From AA29 sp041481445 (GTDB lineage Bacteria; Acidobacteriota; Vicinamibacteria; Fen-336): DNA of 58,743 bases. The DNA lies in contig JBGPBV010000028.1 of NCBI GenBank assembly GCA_041481445.1, positions 1 through 58,743 of the forward strand. The letters run 5' to 3'. A program made the position numbers and the translations under genes. This document shows, piece by piece, positions 50,199 to 57,948 of the stretch; within the stretch, counting starts at the first letter, position 1, and every line of letters starts with the position of its first letter. The notes beneath the pieces are model-generated. The model was not told the origin of the DNA. It made no database searches and saw nothing but the letters and a program-made list of their open reading frames with translations.

Positions 50199-51144
50199 CC
50201 CAGCCCTCGGCCAGGCCCTCCACCTCGACCAGCAGCTCCCGGCGGCACAGCTCCGCCGAGACGAGCTCGAGCGCGTCGAGGCCGGGGAAGGCGGCGCGCA
50301 GGCGGCGCTCGACTTCGGATCCGTCCTCCGGGCGGCGGTGATAGGCGCGCAGGTGGCGATAGCGCGCGAGGGCGTCGGCCGGGCCGTGCACGCCCCCGGC
50401 CGCGGAGACCACGCTGGCCAGGTTGGCCAGCGTCTCGTCGATCTGCGCGGCGAGGTCTCCCTCGTGCACCGATTCCTCGCCGCGGATGCTGGCGGTGCCG
50501 CCCACCATCAAGAGCGGCGCTCCCGCGCGCGGCCGCACGACCGTCGCCCGCGCGAAGCACGGCGGCAACGGCCCGAAGCGGCGCGAGTAGTGATACGCCG
50601 GGACCTGCCGCGGGTTCTCCACCGGCTGGCCGGCGGCCTCCGCGGCCAGGCAATGCAGGGTGAGGTCCGGTCCGCCCGTGCCCACCGCGGAGGCGGTCGG
50701 CAGCGCGCGCGGGAAGACCTCGCGCCCGCCGTACCGGGCGGAGTACGCGGCGAAGCGCGCGGCGTTGAACACCATGTAGCGGTCGAGGTCGGGCTCCACG
50801 CGCGCATGGATGTCGGGCACGAAGGTCCAGAAGCGCACGGGATGGACCGCGCCCGCCGACGAGAGCTGGTCGAAGATCGCCGCGAAGGCGTCCATCACCG
50901 CCCGCTGGAACTCGAGGGCGTCGAGCGCGCGCGCGCCCAGGACGGCCGACGAGACCTGCCGCCACCCGCCGCCTTCCCGGTAGAAGAGGTCCGGCCGCCC
51001 GCCGCGTCCCCGCTCTTGACGCGTGGGCGCGCCGTCGAGCAGGCGCTCCACCCACCCCGGCAGCGACGCGGCAGGGGGAGAGACGACGTCCAGCCGCGGC
51101 GGCCGCGGGCCGGACGCGTCAGGGGTGACCGGGGTTGCGGACAT
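50179..51144 (-). CDS. Chorismatase/hydroxybenzoate synthase (FkbO/XanB2 family)
   Basis: 321 residues, RidA-like fold of the chorismatase family. Diagnostic stretches: DRYMVFNAARFAAYSARYGG, PTASAVGTGG, HCLAAEAAGQPVENPRQVPA, YHYSRRFGPLPPCFARATVV and GTASIRGEESVHEGD. Members split chorismate to 3- or 4-hydroxybenzoate (XanB2, Hyg5) or dihydroxycyclohexadiene carboxylate (FkbO). XanB2 supplies the starter for xanthomonadin, an aryl polyene, which fits the ketosynthase block 9-19 kb away. Its end overlaps the convergent secreted-protein gene by 20 bp. Subtype cannot be fixed by eye. Confidence 0.88.
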   Translation of the reverse strand: MSATPVTPDASGPRPPRLDVVSPPAASLPGWVERLLDGAPTRQERGRGGRPDLFYREGGGWRQVSSAVLGARALDALEFQRAVMDAFAAIFDQLSSAGAVHPVRFWTFVPDIHARVEPDLDRYMVFNAARFAAYSARYGGREVFPRALPTASAVGTGGPDLTLHCLAAEAAGQPVENPRQVPAYHYSRRFGPLPPCFARATVVRPRAGAPLLMVGGTASIRGEESVHEGDLAAQIDETLANLASVVSAAGGVHGPADALARYRHLRAYHRRPEDGSEVERRLRAAFPGLDALELVSAELCRRELLVEVEGLAEGWATPAGR

Positions 51145-51188
51145 GCGTGGTTGGCCGCCGATTATGCCCGAGTCCAGGCCGCGCTTCC

Positions 51189-51194
51189 TATAAT
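51189..51194 (+). promoter_or_regulatory. Consensus -10 (TATAAT) just upstream of the UXX-star gene
   Basis: A perfect TATAAT ends 7 bases before the ATG, which predicts a leaderless transcript. No good -35 is visible. It sits in the 57-bp divergent gap with the chorismatase gene. Confidence 0.5.
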
Positions 51195-51201
51195 AGAAGA
51201 T

Positions 51202-51420
51202 ATGGCTGACCCGAGCGTCGTGATCTACGGCAAGGACGGCTGACCCTATACCGATTCGGCCCGTGAGGCCTACGCCGGGAAGGGCTACGCCGTCGATTAC
51301 CGGAACGTCAAGAAGTCCTCCGCCCACCTCGACGAGATGCTCGGTCATTCCAAGGGACAGCGGAGGGTCCCGGTGATCGTCGAGGGCGGGAAGGCCACGA
51401 TCGGCTACGGCGGCACCTGA
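51202..51420 (+). CDS. Glutaredoxin-like UXX-star selenoprotein (in-frame UGA)
   Basis: 72 residues when TGA at 51241-51243 is read as selenocysteine 14: VVIYGKDG-U-PYTDSAREAY, the glutaredoxin redox loop with U in place of the nucleophilic Cys and Thr17 instead of the resolving Cys. The rest is a complete short thioredoxin-like fold, with cis-Pro in RRVPVIVEGG and the family ending IGYGGT. The match is to the small UXX-star family 1. A SECIS-like hairpin follows. Probably a cytoplasmic thiol or peroxide redox protein. Split by UGA, it would be missed by standard gene calling. Confidence 0.88.
51244..51284 (+). promoter_or_regulatory. Bacterial SECIS-like hairpin of the UXX-star gene
   Basis: Apical loop CGTGA (G second) on a GGCC/GGCC stem beginning 14 nt after the UGA. 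Further pairing CCG/CGG and CCCU/AGGG extends the rod with internal loops. The core GCC-CGTGN-GGC is the same as in the rhodanese gene hairpin. Confidence 0.7.
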
Positions 51421-51430
51421 GGCGTCTAGC

Positions 51431-51446
51431 GGCGCCGGTCGGCGCC
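51431..51446. terminator. Weak hairpin terminator between convergent genes
   Basis: GGCGCC, loop GGTC, GGCGCC, followed on the plus strand by CCCTTTC. It lies between the stops of the UXX-star gene and the amidohydrolase gene. The T-tract is poor, so termination is uncertain. Confidence 0.35.
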
Positions 51447-51455
51447 CCTTTCGTC

Positions 51456-52298
51456 TCAGGCGAACAGCTTCCGCGCGTTGAGGTCGAGCATCTTCGCCTC
51501 CGCGTCCGCGGGCAGTCCCAGCGCGCGGAAGCCCCGCAGGCTGTCCGCCATGCTCTTCACCCCCGGCGCCGGCCAGTCGCTTCCGTAGAGCACCTTGTCC
51601 GCGACCTCGGCCAGGCGCGGGAAGTAGCGCAGGATCGCTCCCGGCGGGATGCTCGAGACGTCCATGAAGACGCGCGGGAACCGCCGCACCAGGAAGAAGG
51701 CCTGCTCCATCCAGAGCGGGCGGCCGCCGTGGGCGAGGATGATGGTGAGGTCGGGGAAGTCCACGGCCACGTCGTCCACCGCCATGGGCTCCCCCGCCCG
51801 GCTGCGCGCGCCCGGGAAGATGGAGGTGCCGGTGTGGATCATCACGGGCAGGGCCAGGCGCTGCGCCTCCTCGTAGAGGGCGCGCAGCGCGTCCAGGCCG
51901 TGGAGGTACGCGTTGGGCTCCACCGCCATGTGGGGCGGGTGCAGCTTGAGCGCCCGCACGCCCATGTCCGCGGCACGTCTCACCTCGGCCGCCGCGTCGT
52001 CGGTGAAGCGCGGGTGCACGCCGCCCATCGCGATCAGGCGCTCGGGCGCGGCCGCGCAATACTCGGCGACGTACTCGTTGACACGCGAGGTGAAGCCCAT
52101 CAGGTCCGGGCTCGGGTAGTTCACGAGCACGGCGCGGTCGATGCCCTCCGCGTCCATCTTGCGCAGGAGGTGGGCCGGGCTCCGGTTGATCTTCTCGATC
52201 TCGTCGAGGTCGGCGCGGCCGTGGCGGATGACCTCGAGCACGGCCGGCTTGAGCTCCCACCAGGGCTGGACGTGGATGTGGGCGTCGGTGACCGGCAT
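51456..52298 (-). CDS. Amidohydrolase-2 family (COG2159) metal-dependent hydrolase
   Basis: 280 residues, TIM-barrel. Metal ligands: DAHIHVQPWW (H-x-H), VRALKLHPPH, PVMIHTGTSIFPG (His), TIILAHGGRP (His) and LYGSDWPAPG (Asp). Members include decarboxylases and lactonases acting on aromatic or sugar acids; the substrate is not evident. It is followed on the same strand by nothing related and preceded by a TetR gene 7 bp upstream, which may control it. Confidence 0.9.
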   Translation of the reverse strand: MPVTDAHIHVQPWWELKPAVLEVIRHGRADLDEIEKINRSPAHLLRKMDAEGIDRAVLVNYPSPDLMGFTSRVNEYVAEYCAAAPERLIAMGGVHPRFTDDAAAEVRRAADMGVRALKLHPPHMAVEPNAYLHGLDALRALYEEAQRLALPVMIHTGTSIFPGARSRAGEPMAVDDVAVDFPDLTIILAHGGRPLWMEQAFFLVRRFPRVFMDVSSIPPGAILRYFPRLAEVADKVLYGSDWPAPGVKSMADSLRGFRALGLPADAEAKMLDLNARKLFA

Positions 52299-52304
52299 GC
52301 GGGT

Positions 52305-52898
52305 CTATGGTACGCGGGACGGCGCGCGCAGGCCGGCCACCAGGTACTCCGCGAACACCTTTCCGATCCTCTCCGACGTGGCCGGGCCTCTCGGATCGAA
52401 CCAGCGCGGGATCCAGTTCACCGCGCCCAGGATCGCGAACGTGAGCAGCTTGGCGTCGCCCTTCGCGAGCTCACCCGCGTCCATCCCCTCCTGCAGCAGC
52501 CGCCGCACGCCGCGATCGAAGCGGTCCCGCTTGGCGATCACCCGGCGGAGGCGCGGGGGGGACAAGGCCTGGAAGTCCAGGGTCATGGCCGTGCCGCGGA
52601 GGTCGTCGAGGATGTGGTGCACGAACGACTCGATGAGGCTGCGCAGCCGCGTGGCGGGGCTGCCCCCCGCCCTCTCCACGCGCTCGAGCCCCTCCAGGAG
52701 GATGTCGAGCGAGTAGTCGTGGCAGAAGAAGAGGATCTCCTCCTTGTTCTCGAAGTAGTAGTAGAGGCTCCCCTTGGTCATGCGCAGGGCCCTGGCGATC
52801 TCGTCCATGCTCGCGCCGTGGTAGCCGCGGCGGCGGAAGGCGGCGGCCGCGCTCTGGAGGATCTCGACGCGCCGCTTCCTGGTCCTGGCCTGCGCCAT
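52305..52898 (-). CDS. TetR/AcrR family regulator (amidohydrolase operon)
   Basis: 197 residues. HTH at about 8-55 (EILQSAAAAFRRRGYHGASM, DEIARALRMTKGSLYYYFEN). The YYYFENKEEIL segment and a C-terminal domain with LILSF-like helices resemble the fatty-acid or CoA-thioester-responsive TetR group. The chosen ATG gives MAQARTRKRR; an upstream extension is not HTH-like. Probably co-transcribed with the amidohydrolase. Ligand unknown. Confidence 0.92.
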   Translation of the reverse strand: MAQARTRKRRVEILQSAAAAFRRRGYHGASMDEIARALRMTKGSLYYYFENKEEILFFCHDYSLDILLEGLERVERAGGSPATRLRSLIESFVHHILDDLRGTAMTLDFQALSPPRLRRVIAKRDRFDRGVRRLLQEGMDAGELAKGDAKLLTFAILGAVNWIPRWFDPRGPATSERIGKVFAEYLVAGLRAPSRVP

Positions 52899-52929
52899 CG
52901 AAGGGCGGCACGGTAGCACAGGGTTGGGG

Positions 52930-52935
52930 CATAAT
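52930..52935 (+). promoter_or_regulatory. Candidate -10 (CATAAT) of the response regulator
   Basis: CATAAT lies 18 bases before the ATG, predicting a leader of about 12 nt. It is in the short divergent gap with the TetR gene; no clear -35. Confidence 0.35.
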
Positions 52936-52953
52936 GGTCCGCTCACGGACATC

Positions 52954-53796
52954 ATGAGCAACCCGGATCAGGGACGCTCGCCGGATCCACCGGATCCGTA
53001 CGACCCGCCCGACCTTCCCGCGTCCCGCTCCGCCCTCCCGACCTTCGAGGACATCCCGGACGTCCTGCGCCAGGTCCTGGTCGTGGACGACAACGCGGTC
53101 TTCCGTGGCTTCCTGCGCGGGCTGCTCGAAGGCCAGGGCTTCACGGTCTACGAGGCGGGCGACGGCGAAGCGGGCCTGGCCCTGGCCCTCGAGAAGCGGC
53201 CCTGGCTGATCCTCACCGACATCCGCATGCCCGGCGACGACGGGTTCGAGTTCTGCCGGAAGGTGCGTAGCCACTCGCTGATCCGGCAGACGCCGCTGCT
53301 CTTCCTCTCCGGCTGGGACGACTACCGGGCGCGCTACCAGGGGCTGGAGCTGGGAGCGGACGACTTCGTCTCCAAGGAGACGCCGGTGCGCGAGCTGCTC
53401 ATACGCATCCAGCTCACGCTGAAGCGCTACATGATGCTCGGCCGCCGCGGCACGCCGGGCCCGGGGATGGAGGGCGAGATCGAGGTGATCGGCGCCCCCG
53501 GCGTCCTCCAGATGTGCCACCTCACGCGCCTGACCGGCGTGCTGATGGCGGAGGCGAACGCGCGCCGCATGATCATCCGCTTCCGCGAAGGGGAGATCGT
53601 CGGGGCGAGCGGAGACGGGCGCGCGGGCGCGGACGCCGTCTACGCGTTCCTGGCCTGGGAAGAGGGACGGTTCCGCTTCGCGCCGGGCGACGAGCACGGC
53701 GAGAGGATCGGCCGGAGCTTCGCGGAGCTCGTGCTCGAGGGATGCCGGCGCCTCGACGAAGCGCGGCGCGCCGCCGGATCCCCGGGGCCCGAATAG
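52954..53796 (+). CDS. Response regulator with C-terminal DUF4388-like domain
   Basis: 280 residues. After a Pro/Asp-rich N-terminus, a receiver domain (about 38-160) has the acidic pair VLVVDDN, phospho-acceptor Asp in LILTDIRMPGDDG, switch Ser in LFLSGWDD and Lys in DFVSKETP. The C-terminal part (about 175-270; GVLQMCHLTRLTGVLMAE, FREGEIVGASGDGRAGADAV) matches the DUF4388/PATAN output domain, common in delta-proteobacterial and acidobacterial regulators and thought to bind proteins rather than DNA. No histidine kinase is adjacent, so it is an orphan. Confidence 0.9.
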   Translation: MSNPDQGRSPDPPDPYDPPDLPASRSALPTFEDIPDVLRQVLVVDDNAVFRGFLRGLLEGQGFTVYEAGDGEAGLALALEKRPWLILTDIRMPGDDGFEFCRKVRSHSLIRQTPLLFLSGWDDYRARYQGLELGADDFVSKETPVRELLIRIQLTLKRYMMLGRRGTPGPGMEGEIEVIGAPGVLQMCHLTRLTGVLMAEANARRMIIRFREGEIVGASGDGRAGADAVYAFLAWEEGRFRFAPGDEHGERIGRSFAELVLEGCRRLDEARRAAGSPGPE

Positions 53797-53826
53797 CCCG
53801 CGGGCGGGGCGGCCGTGGCCGCCTGC

Positions 53827-54066
53827 CTACATCCGCAGCGCCGAGCCGGCGCCGTCCTCGTCGATCACGCCCGGCATCCCACGGCGCAGCAGCCCGAGCC
53901 GCTTCATCTTCTCGTGAAGCGTGGTGGGCAACAGGCCGAGCGAGGCAGCGGCACGCCGCTGGTTGCCGGCGGACGCGGAGAGGGCGGCCTCGATGAGCTG
54001 CCGCTCGAACTCCCGCACCAGGTCCTTGAGGTTGCCGCTCGGGATCTTCATCACCACTTCGCTCAT
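53827..54066 (-). CDS. Stand-alone Fis-family HTH protein
   Basis: 79 residues. The C-terminal HTH (LIEAALSASAGNQRRAAASL, GLLPTTLHEKMKRLGL) matches the DNA-binding tail of NtrC-type activators, but no AAA+ domain is attached. AAGGAG lies 7 nt before the chosen ATG; an upstream in-frame ATG 24 nt earlier is also possible. Probably a small DNA-binding modulator. It lies downstream of cstA on the same strand and convergent with the response regulator. Confidence 0.85.
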   Translation of the reverse strand: MSEVVMKIPSGNLKDLVREFERQLIEAALSASAGNQRRAAASLGLLPTTLHEKMKRLGLLRRGMPGVIDEDGAGSALRM

Positions 54067-54170
54067 CCGATCACTCCTTGGGGTCGTCATCGCCGGCCGC
54101 CATGGTTGCCCCCGGGGGCGGCGCTTCGATGACCTTGCCGGATGAGACGAAACCCCCCTTAAAAAGGTTG

Positions 54171-54206
54171 CCTTAGAAATCCTTAGCGGACAGGTGTCCG
54201 CCTTAG
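54171..54206 (-). other. Hairpin and CCTTAG repeats between cstA and the Fis-like gene
   Basis: GCGGACA-GG-TGTCCGC (54186-54201) is a perfect inverted repeat flanked by three CCTTAG copies (54171, 54181 and about 54200). Just beyond, on the minus strand, is CCTTTTTAAGG. After the cstA stop it may terminate transcription, and the repeats may bind a regulator of the Fis-like gene. It is the most AT-rich part of this 153-bp gap. Confidence 0.4.
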
Positions 54207-54219
54207 TGTCCGGATCCGG

Positions 54220-56064
54220 TCAGCAGCAGCCGTCGGGGCCGGAGGTGCCGGCGGGCCCGTCGGCGGCGGCCACGAGCGGGATCCGCTCGCCGCGCAGGCC
54301 GCGCTGCCAGGCGCGCGCGGAGGCGGCGAGGATCAGCAGCACGCACGACATGAGGAGCGCGGTGAGGGCGGCGTCGAGATAGCCGGTGAAGGCCTTGCCG
54401 GGCACCGCGGTCATGGGCAGGAAGTTGTCCATGACCGAGCGGTAACCCGCGTAGAGGGTGGTCGTCGAGACGAGCGCGAGCGGCACCATCGTGGCCCACG
54501 CGTAACGGGCGCGCCCGGCGTTGATGATCACGGTCGTGCCGACGCACAGCGCGACCGAGGCCAGGAGCTGGTTGGCGATGCCGAACATGGGCCAGATCTG
54601 CGAGATCGAGCCGGTGAGGATGAAGTAGGCCCAGGCGGCGACGACGAGGAACGTGGAGAGGAGCGTCCCCGGAAGCCAGTTCGTGCGCTCCAGCGGCTTC
54701 CAGATCCCGCCCAGGAACTCCTGGACGAGGAACCGGCCCACGCGCGTCCCCGCGTCGATGGTGGTCAGGATGAACAGGGCCTCGAACATGATCGCGAAGT
54801 GGTACCAGTACGACATCAGGCCGCGCAGGGCGGGCAGGCCGGAGAAGATCTGCGCGAACCCCACCGCGAGCGAGACCGCCCCCCCCGTCCGCCCGGCCAC
54901 GTTCTCGCCCACCTCGCGGGAGAGCTCGGCCAGGTTGACGGGGGAGAGGCCGAGGCGGGCGTAGACCGCGGGCGGCACGTTGATCGCGTAGTAATCGCCG
55001 GGCTGGAGGGCGCACACCGCGATGAGGGCCACCACGCCGACCAGGCCCTCGCAGAGCATGGCGCCGTAGCCGATCATCCGCGCGTCCGTCTCCTTGTCCA
55101 GCATCTTCGGCGTGGTGCCGGAGCTGACGAGGGAGTGGAAGCCGGAGATCGCCCCGCAGGCGATCGTGATGAAGACGAACGGGTAGAGCTTGCCGGGCAC
55201 GATCGGTCCCCCGCCGTGGATGAAGGCGGACAGGGCGGGCGCGTGGATGGGCGGGGCGACCAGGATGGTCGAGACCACCAGCGCGAAGATGGTGCCGAGC
55301 TTCATGTAGGCGGAGAGGTAGTCGCGGGGGGCGAGGAGCAGCCAGACGGGCAGCACGCTGGCCACGAAGCCGTAGCCGGCGATGGCGAGCGTGATCTGGG
55401 TCCGGGTGAGGGTGAACATCCCCTCCAGCGGCGAGCCGACGATCCAGCGCCCGGCGACCACGGCCAGGAGAACCGCCGCCACCCCGAACATCGACGCGCG
55501 CCGGATGGACTCGTGCGTGCCCGACCTCATGTACATCCCGACCACGATCGCGATCGGTATCGTCATCGCGATCGTGAACACGCCCCAGGGCGACTCCGCC
55601 AGGGCGTTGACCACGGCGATGCCCAGCCCGGCCAGCGCGATCACGACGATGAAGAGGATGGCCACCATGGCGGTGGCGCCGGCCAGGGGGGAGATCTCGG
55701 CGCGCGCGATGTCGGCCAGCGACTTGCCCCCGCGCCGCACGGAGGCGGCCAGGATGATGAAGTCGTGGGTGGCCCCCGCGAACACCACACCGAGCGTGAT
55801 CCAGAGGAGGCCGGGCAAGTACCCGAACTGCGCGGCCAGCACGGGCCCGATGAGCGGCCCCGCCCCCGAGATGGCCGCGAAGTGGTGCCCGAAGAGCACC
55901 CACTTGTTGGTGGGCACGTAGTTGCTGCCGTCGCTGAAGCGATGGGCGGGCGTGACCCGGGCGTCGTCGAGGGCGGCCACGCGCGCGGCCAGGAAGGCGG
56001 AGTAGTAGCGGTAGCCGATGGTGGCCACGGCCAGGAAGAAGAGGATGAGAGGCAGCCCGTTCAC
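54220..56064 (-). CDS. cstA: Carbon starvation protein CstA (peptide/pyruvate transporter family)
   Basis: About 614 residues with some 16 membrane helices, at the short end of the family. Conserved: NKWVLFGHHFAAISGAGPLI and GPVLAAQFGYLPGLLWITLG, ATHDFIILAASVRRGGKSLA, CGAISGFHSLVSSGTTPKML, SYWYHFAIMFEALFILTTID and WPMFGIANQLLASVAL. CstA/BtsT members import pyruvate or peptides under starvation. A GTG start (VNGLPLILFF) is preferred to an ATG 63 nt upstream, whose extension is non-hydrophobic. The C-terminus ends with two Cys (PDGCC). Confidence 0.95.
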   Translation of the reverse strand: MNGLPLILFFLAVATIGYRYYSAFLAARVAALDDARVTPAHRFSDGSNYVPTNKWVLFGHHFAAISGAGPLIGPVLAAQFGYLPGLLWITLGVVFAGATHDFIILAASVRRGGKSLADIARAEISPLAGATAMVAILFIVVIALAGLGIAVVNALAESPWGVFTIAMTIPIAIVVGMYMRSGTHESIRRASMFGVAAVLLAVVAGRWIVGSPLEGMFTLTRTQITLAIAGYGFVASVLPVWLLLAPRDYLSAYMKLGTIFALVVSTILVAPPIHAPALSAFIHGGGPIVPGKLYPFVFITIACGAISGFHSLVSSGTTPKMLDKETDARMIGYGAMLCEGLVGVVALIAVCALQPGDYYAINVPPAVYARLGLSPVNLAELSREVGENVAGRTGGAVSLAVGFAQIFSGLPALRGLMSYWYHFAIMFEALFILTTIDAGTRVGRFLVQEFLGGIWKPLERTNWLPGTLLSTFLVVAAWAYFILTGSISQIWPMFGIANQLLASVALCVGTTVIINAGRARYAWATMVPLALVSTTTLYAGYRSVMDNFLPMTAVPGKAFTGYLDAALTALLMSCVLLILAASARAWQRGLRGERIPLVAAADGPAGTSGPDGCC

Positions 56065-56157
56065 GCCAGGACCCCCGCGCGTGCCGTCGGCGGCGCCGCC
56101 GGCGGACGGGGCGAGTATAGCGCGCACGGTCGGCGGCGGCGGGGAAGGCCCGCCGCC

Positions 56158-56937
56158 TCAGCGGCCGAGGGCCCAGAGCGGGTAGGGGTCGATCGGCGTG
56201 CCCTCCCACCATCGCCGGTCCGGCGCGAGCTTGAAGATCGTGAAGTGCAGGTGGGGCGTGCCCGGCGGGGCGTTGCCGCTGGTGCCGACGTAGCCGAGGC
56301 GATCGCCCTTCTTGACCGTCTGGCCCTCGCGCAGCCCCTCCGCGTAGCGGTCGAGGTGCGCGTAGTAGTACGAGTACTGGCCGTCGCGGTCGAACTCGTA
56401 GACGGTCAGGCCACCGGCCGCGCTCGTGAAGAGCTTCTGGACGACGCCGTCGTCGACGGCGAGCACGGGCGTGCCGCGCCGGGCCGCCATGTCGATCGCT
56501 TCGTGCACGCGCCCGCCGCGCTTCTCCGCGAAGTTGTCCCGGAGCTGGCGCAGGTCGTACCCCTCGACGGGCAGCAGGAGATGGCGGTCGCGCAGGCGGT
56601 CGAGGTCGCGCACCGAGGGAAGGGCCGGCGTGCCGAGGGGGGCGGCCAGCGCCCGCGGATCGAGTAGCGCGTCCGTGCTGTCGCCCGGCACGGGCGATGG
56701 CGCGAGCGTGCCCAGAGGCGACTCCGGCTCCGGGATGGGTGCCCAGTCGCCTGGCGCCGATGGTGCGGCGGCCGGACCCGCCTCGGCGACGCTCGGCGCA
56801 GGAGCGCTCGCCGCCGGCGGAGAGGGAGATTGCGCGGGCGTCGAGGACGCAGGGCGGGCGGTCAGGGGCAGGAGTCCCCGCGTCGCGACCAGCCAGGCTC
56901 CCGCCGCGCCGAGGATCAGGCCCGCCAGGAACGCCAC
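56158..56937 (-). CDS. Membrane-anchored M23 (LytM) metallopeptidase
   Basis: 259 residues: an N-terminal signal anchor (AFLAGLILGAAGAWLV), a Pro/Ala/Ser linker of about 80 residues, then the M23 domain. Zinc ligands: His and Asp in RVHEAIDMAARRGTPVLA and H-x-H in PHLHFTIF, with YYYAHLDRYAEGLREGQTV between. It cleaves peptidoglycan cross-bridges or, if an activator type, regulates amidases; all zinc ligands are present. GTG start, 16 bp after the L,D-transpeptidase gene, so a two-gene cell-wall operon. Confidence 0.92.
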   Translation of the reverse strand: MAFLAGLILGAAGAWLVATRGLLPLTARPASSTPAQSPSPPAASAPAPSVAEAGPAAAPSAPGDWAPIPEPESPLGTLAPSPVPGDSTDALLDPRALAAPLGTPALPSVRDLDRLRDRHLLLPVEGYDLRQLRDNFAEKRGGRVHEAIDMAARRGTPVLAVDDGVVQKLFTSAAGGLTVYEFDRDGQYSYYYAHLDRYAEGLREGQTVKKGDRLGYVGTSGNAPPGTPHLHFTIFKLAPDRRWWEGTPIDPYPLWALGR

Positions 56938-56953
56938 CCCCGCACGCAGAGCG

Positions 56954-57880
56954 CTACTCCTGCAGGATCGCCGGCATGCCCGGGGCCACCATCTCGGCGA
57001 GCTCCATCGCGTCCCAGTTGGTCAGGCGGATGCACCCGTGGGACTGCGTCTTGCCGACGGCGGAGGGCTCGGGGGTCCCATGGATCCCGTAGTGCTGCTT
57101 CGAGAGGTCGATCCAGACCACGCCCACCGGGTTGTTCGGGCCGGGCGCGATCCTGGCCTTCGCCTGCTCGGCCTTGGCGTCCCAGAACAGGTCTGGATTG
57201 TAGAAGAACGTCGGGCTGCGATCCACGCTCGTGATCTTCCACGTCCCGACCGGCAGCGGGTCGTGCTCGGAGCCCATCGTGGCGGGGTAGCGCGCGAGCG
57301 CGCGGCCCTGCGCGTCGAGCACGGTCAGCGAGGCGTCCGACTCGTCGACCACGATCTTGGCCGCCTTGCCCGCCGCGGATCGCGCGACGTTCGGCACCTG
57401 GATCGATTCGCCGGCGCACAGCGATGCCTGCGGGTTCAGGCGCCGCAGCAGCTCCGGCTTGACATGGAACTTCTCGCCCAGCGCCTCCGCCGCCGACGCA
57501 TATCCGAGCGCGGGCAGCTTGGCCTTCTCGATCATGTCCTCCGGCACCGGCACGAACGGACCCTTCACGTCGTCCGCCGTGATCGTGTAGGTCACGAGGA
57601 CCGGCGAGGTGTCCTGCTCGAGCGCCGCTCGGGCGGCCGCCGCTCCGGCGACGCCTCGCGCCTGCGCAAAGGCGGCCATCGCCAGCCGGGTGTTTCCCCC
57701 GTCTCGCCCGTCGATCTCGCCGGGCGAGAAGTGCGCGCGGTCGAGCAGGACCTGGGCGCGGAGGACGGGGTCGACGTGGGGCTCGTCGGCCGGAGAAGGG
57801 TCCTTCGGCGTCGCCGTCGCCGACCGCATGGTGCAGGCGGCGAGAACCAGGCTGGCCGCGATCGTGGTGAGGCGTGCCAT
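56954..57880 (-). CDS. L,D-transpeptidase (YkuD) lipoprotein
   Basis: 308 residues. Lipoprotein signal with lipobox LAAC (MARLTTIAASLVLAAC). A peptidoglycan-binding-like segment (about 40-90), a short LysM-like part (LGEKFHVKPELLRRLNPQAS), then the YkuD domain: PATMGSEHDPLPVGTWKITS, GVVWIDLSKQHYGIHGTPEP and the catalytic Cys in QSHGCIRLTNWDAMEL. It forms 3-3 cross-links or attaches lipoproteins to the wall. AGGAGG precedes the ATG. Co-transcribed with the M23 gene. Confidence 0.94.
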   Translation of the reverse strand: MARLTTIAASLVLAACTMRSATATPKDPSPADEPHVDPVLRAQVLLDRAHFSPGEIDGRDGGNTRLAMAAFAQARGVAGAAAARAALEQDTSPVLVTYTITADDVKGPFVPVPEDMIEKAKLPALGYASAAEALGEKFHVKPELLRRLNPQASLCAGESIQVPNVARSAAGKAAKIVVDESDASLTVLDAQGRALARYPATMGSEHDPLPVGTWKITSVDRSPTFFYNPDLFWDAKAEQAKARIAPGPNNPVGVVWIDLSKQHYGIHGTPEPSAVGKTQSHGCIRLTNWDAMELAEMVAPGMPAILQE

Positions 57881-57948
57881 CGGTACCTCCTCGAGGGAGG
57901 TGTGCAAGGGCGGTGCCACGACGGGGCCGGGAGGAGCCCGGCGGGAAC

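Noticed and set aside
51202..51243. Grx-like gene as a simple pseudogene or frameshift
   Set aside because: The same frame continues with full family conservation, the stop falls exactly at the redox Cys, and a second gene in the window shows the same pattern.
53240..53275. tRNA-like T-loop string (GGGTTCGAGTTC)
   Set aside because: It is the coding sequence for the receiver domain (DDGFEF); no cloverleaf can be built around it.
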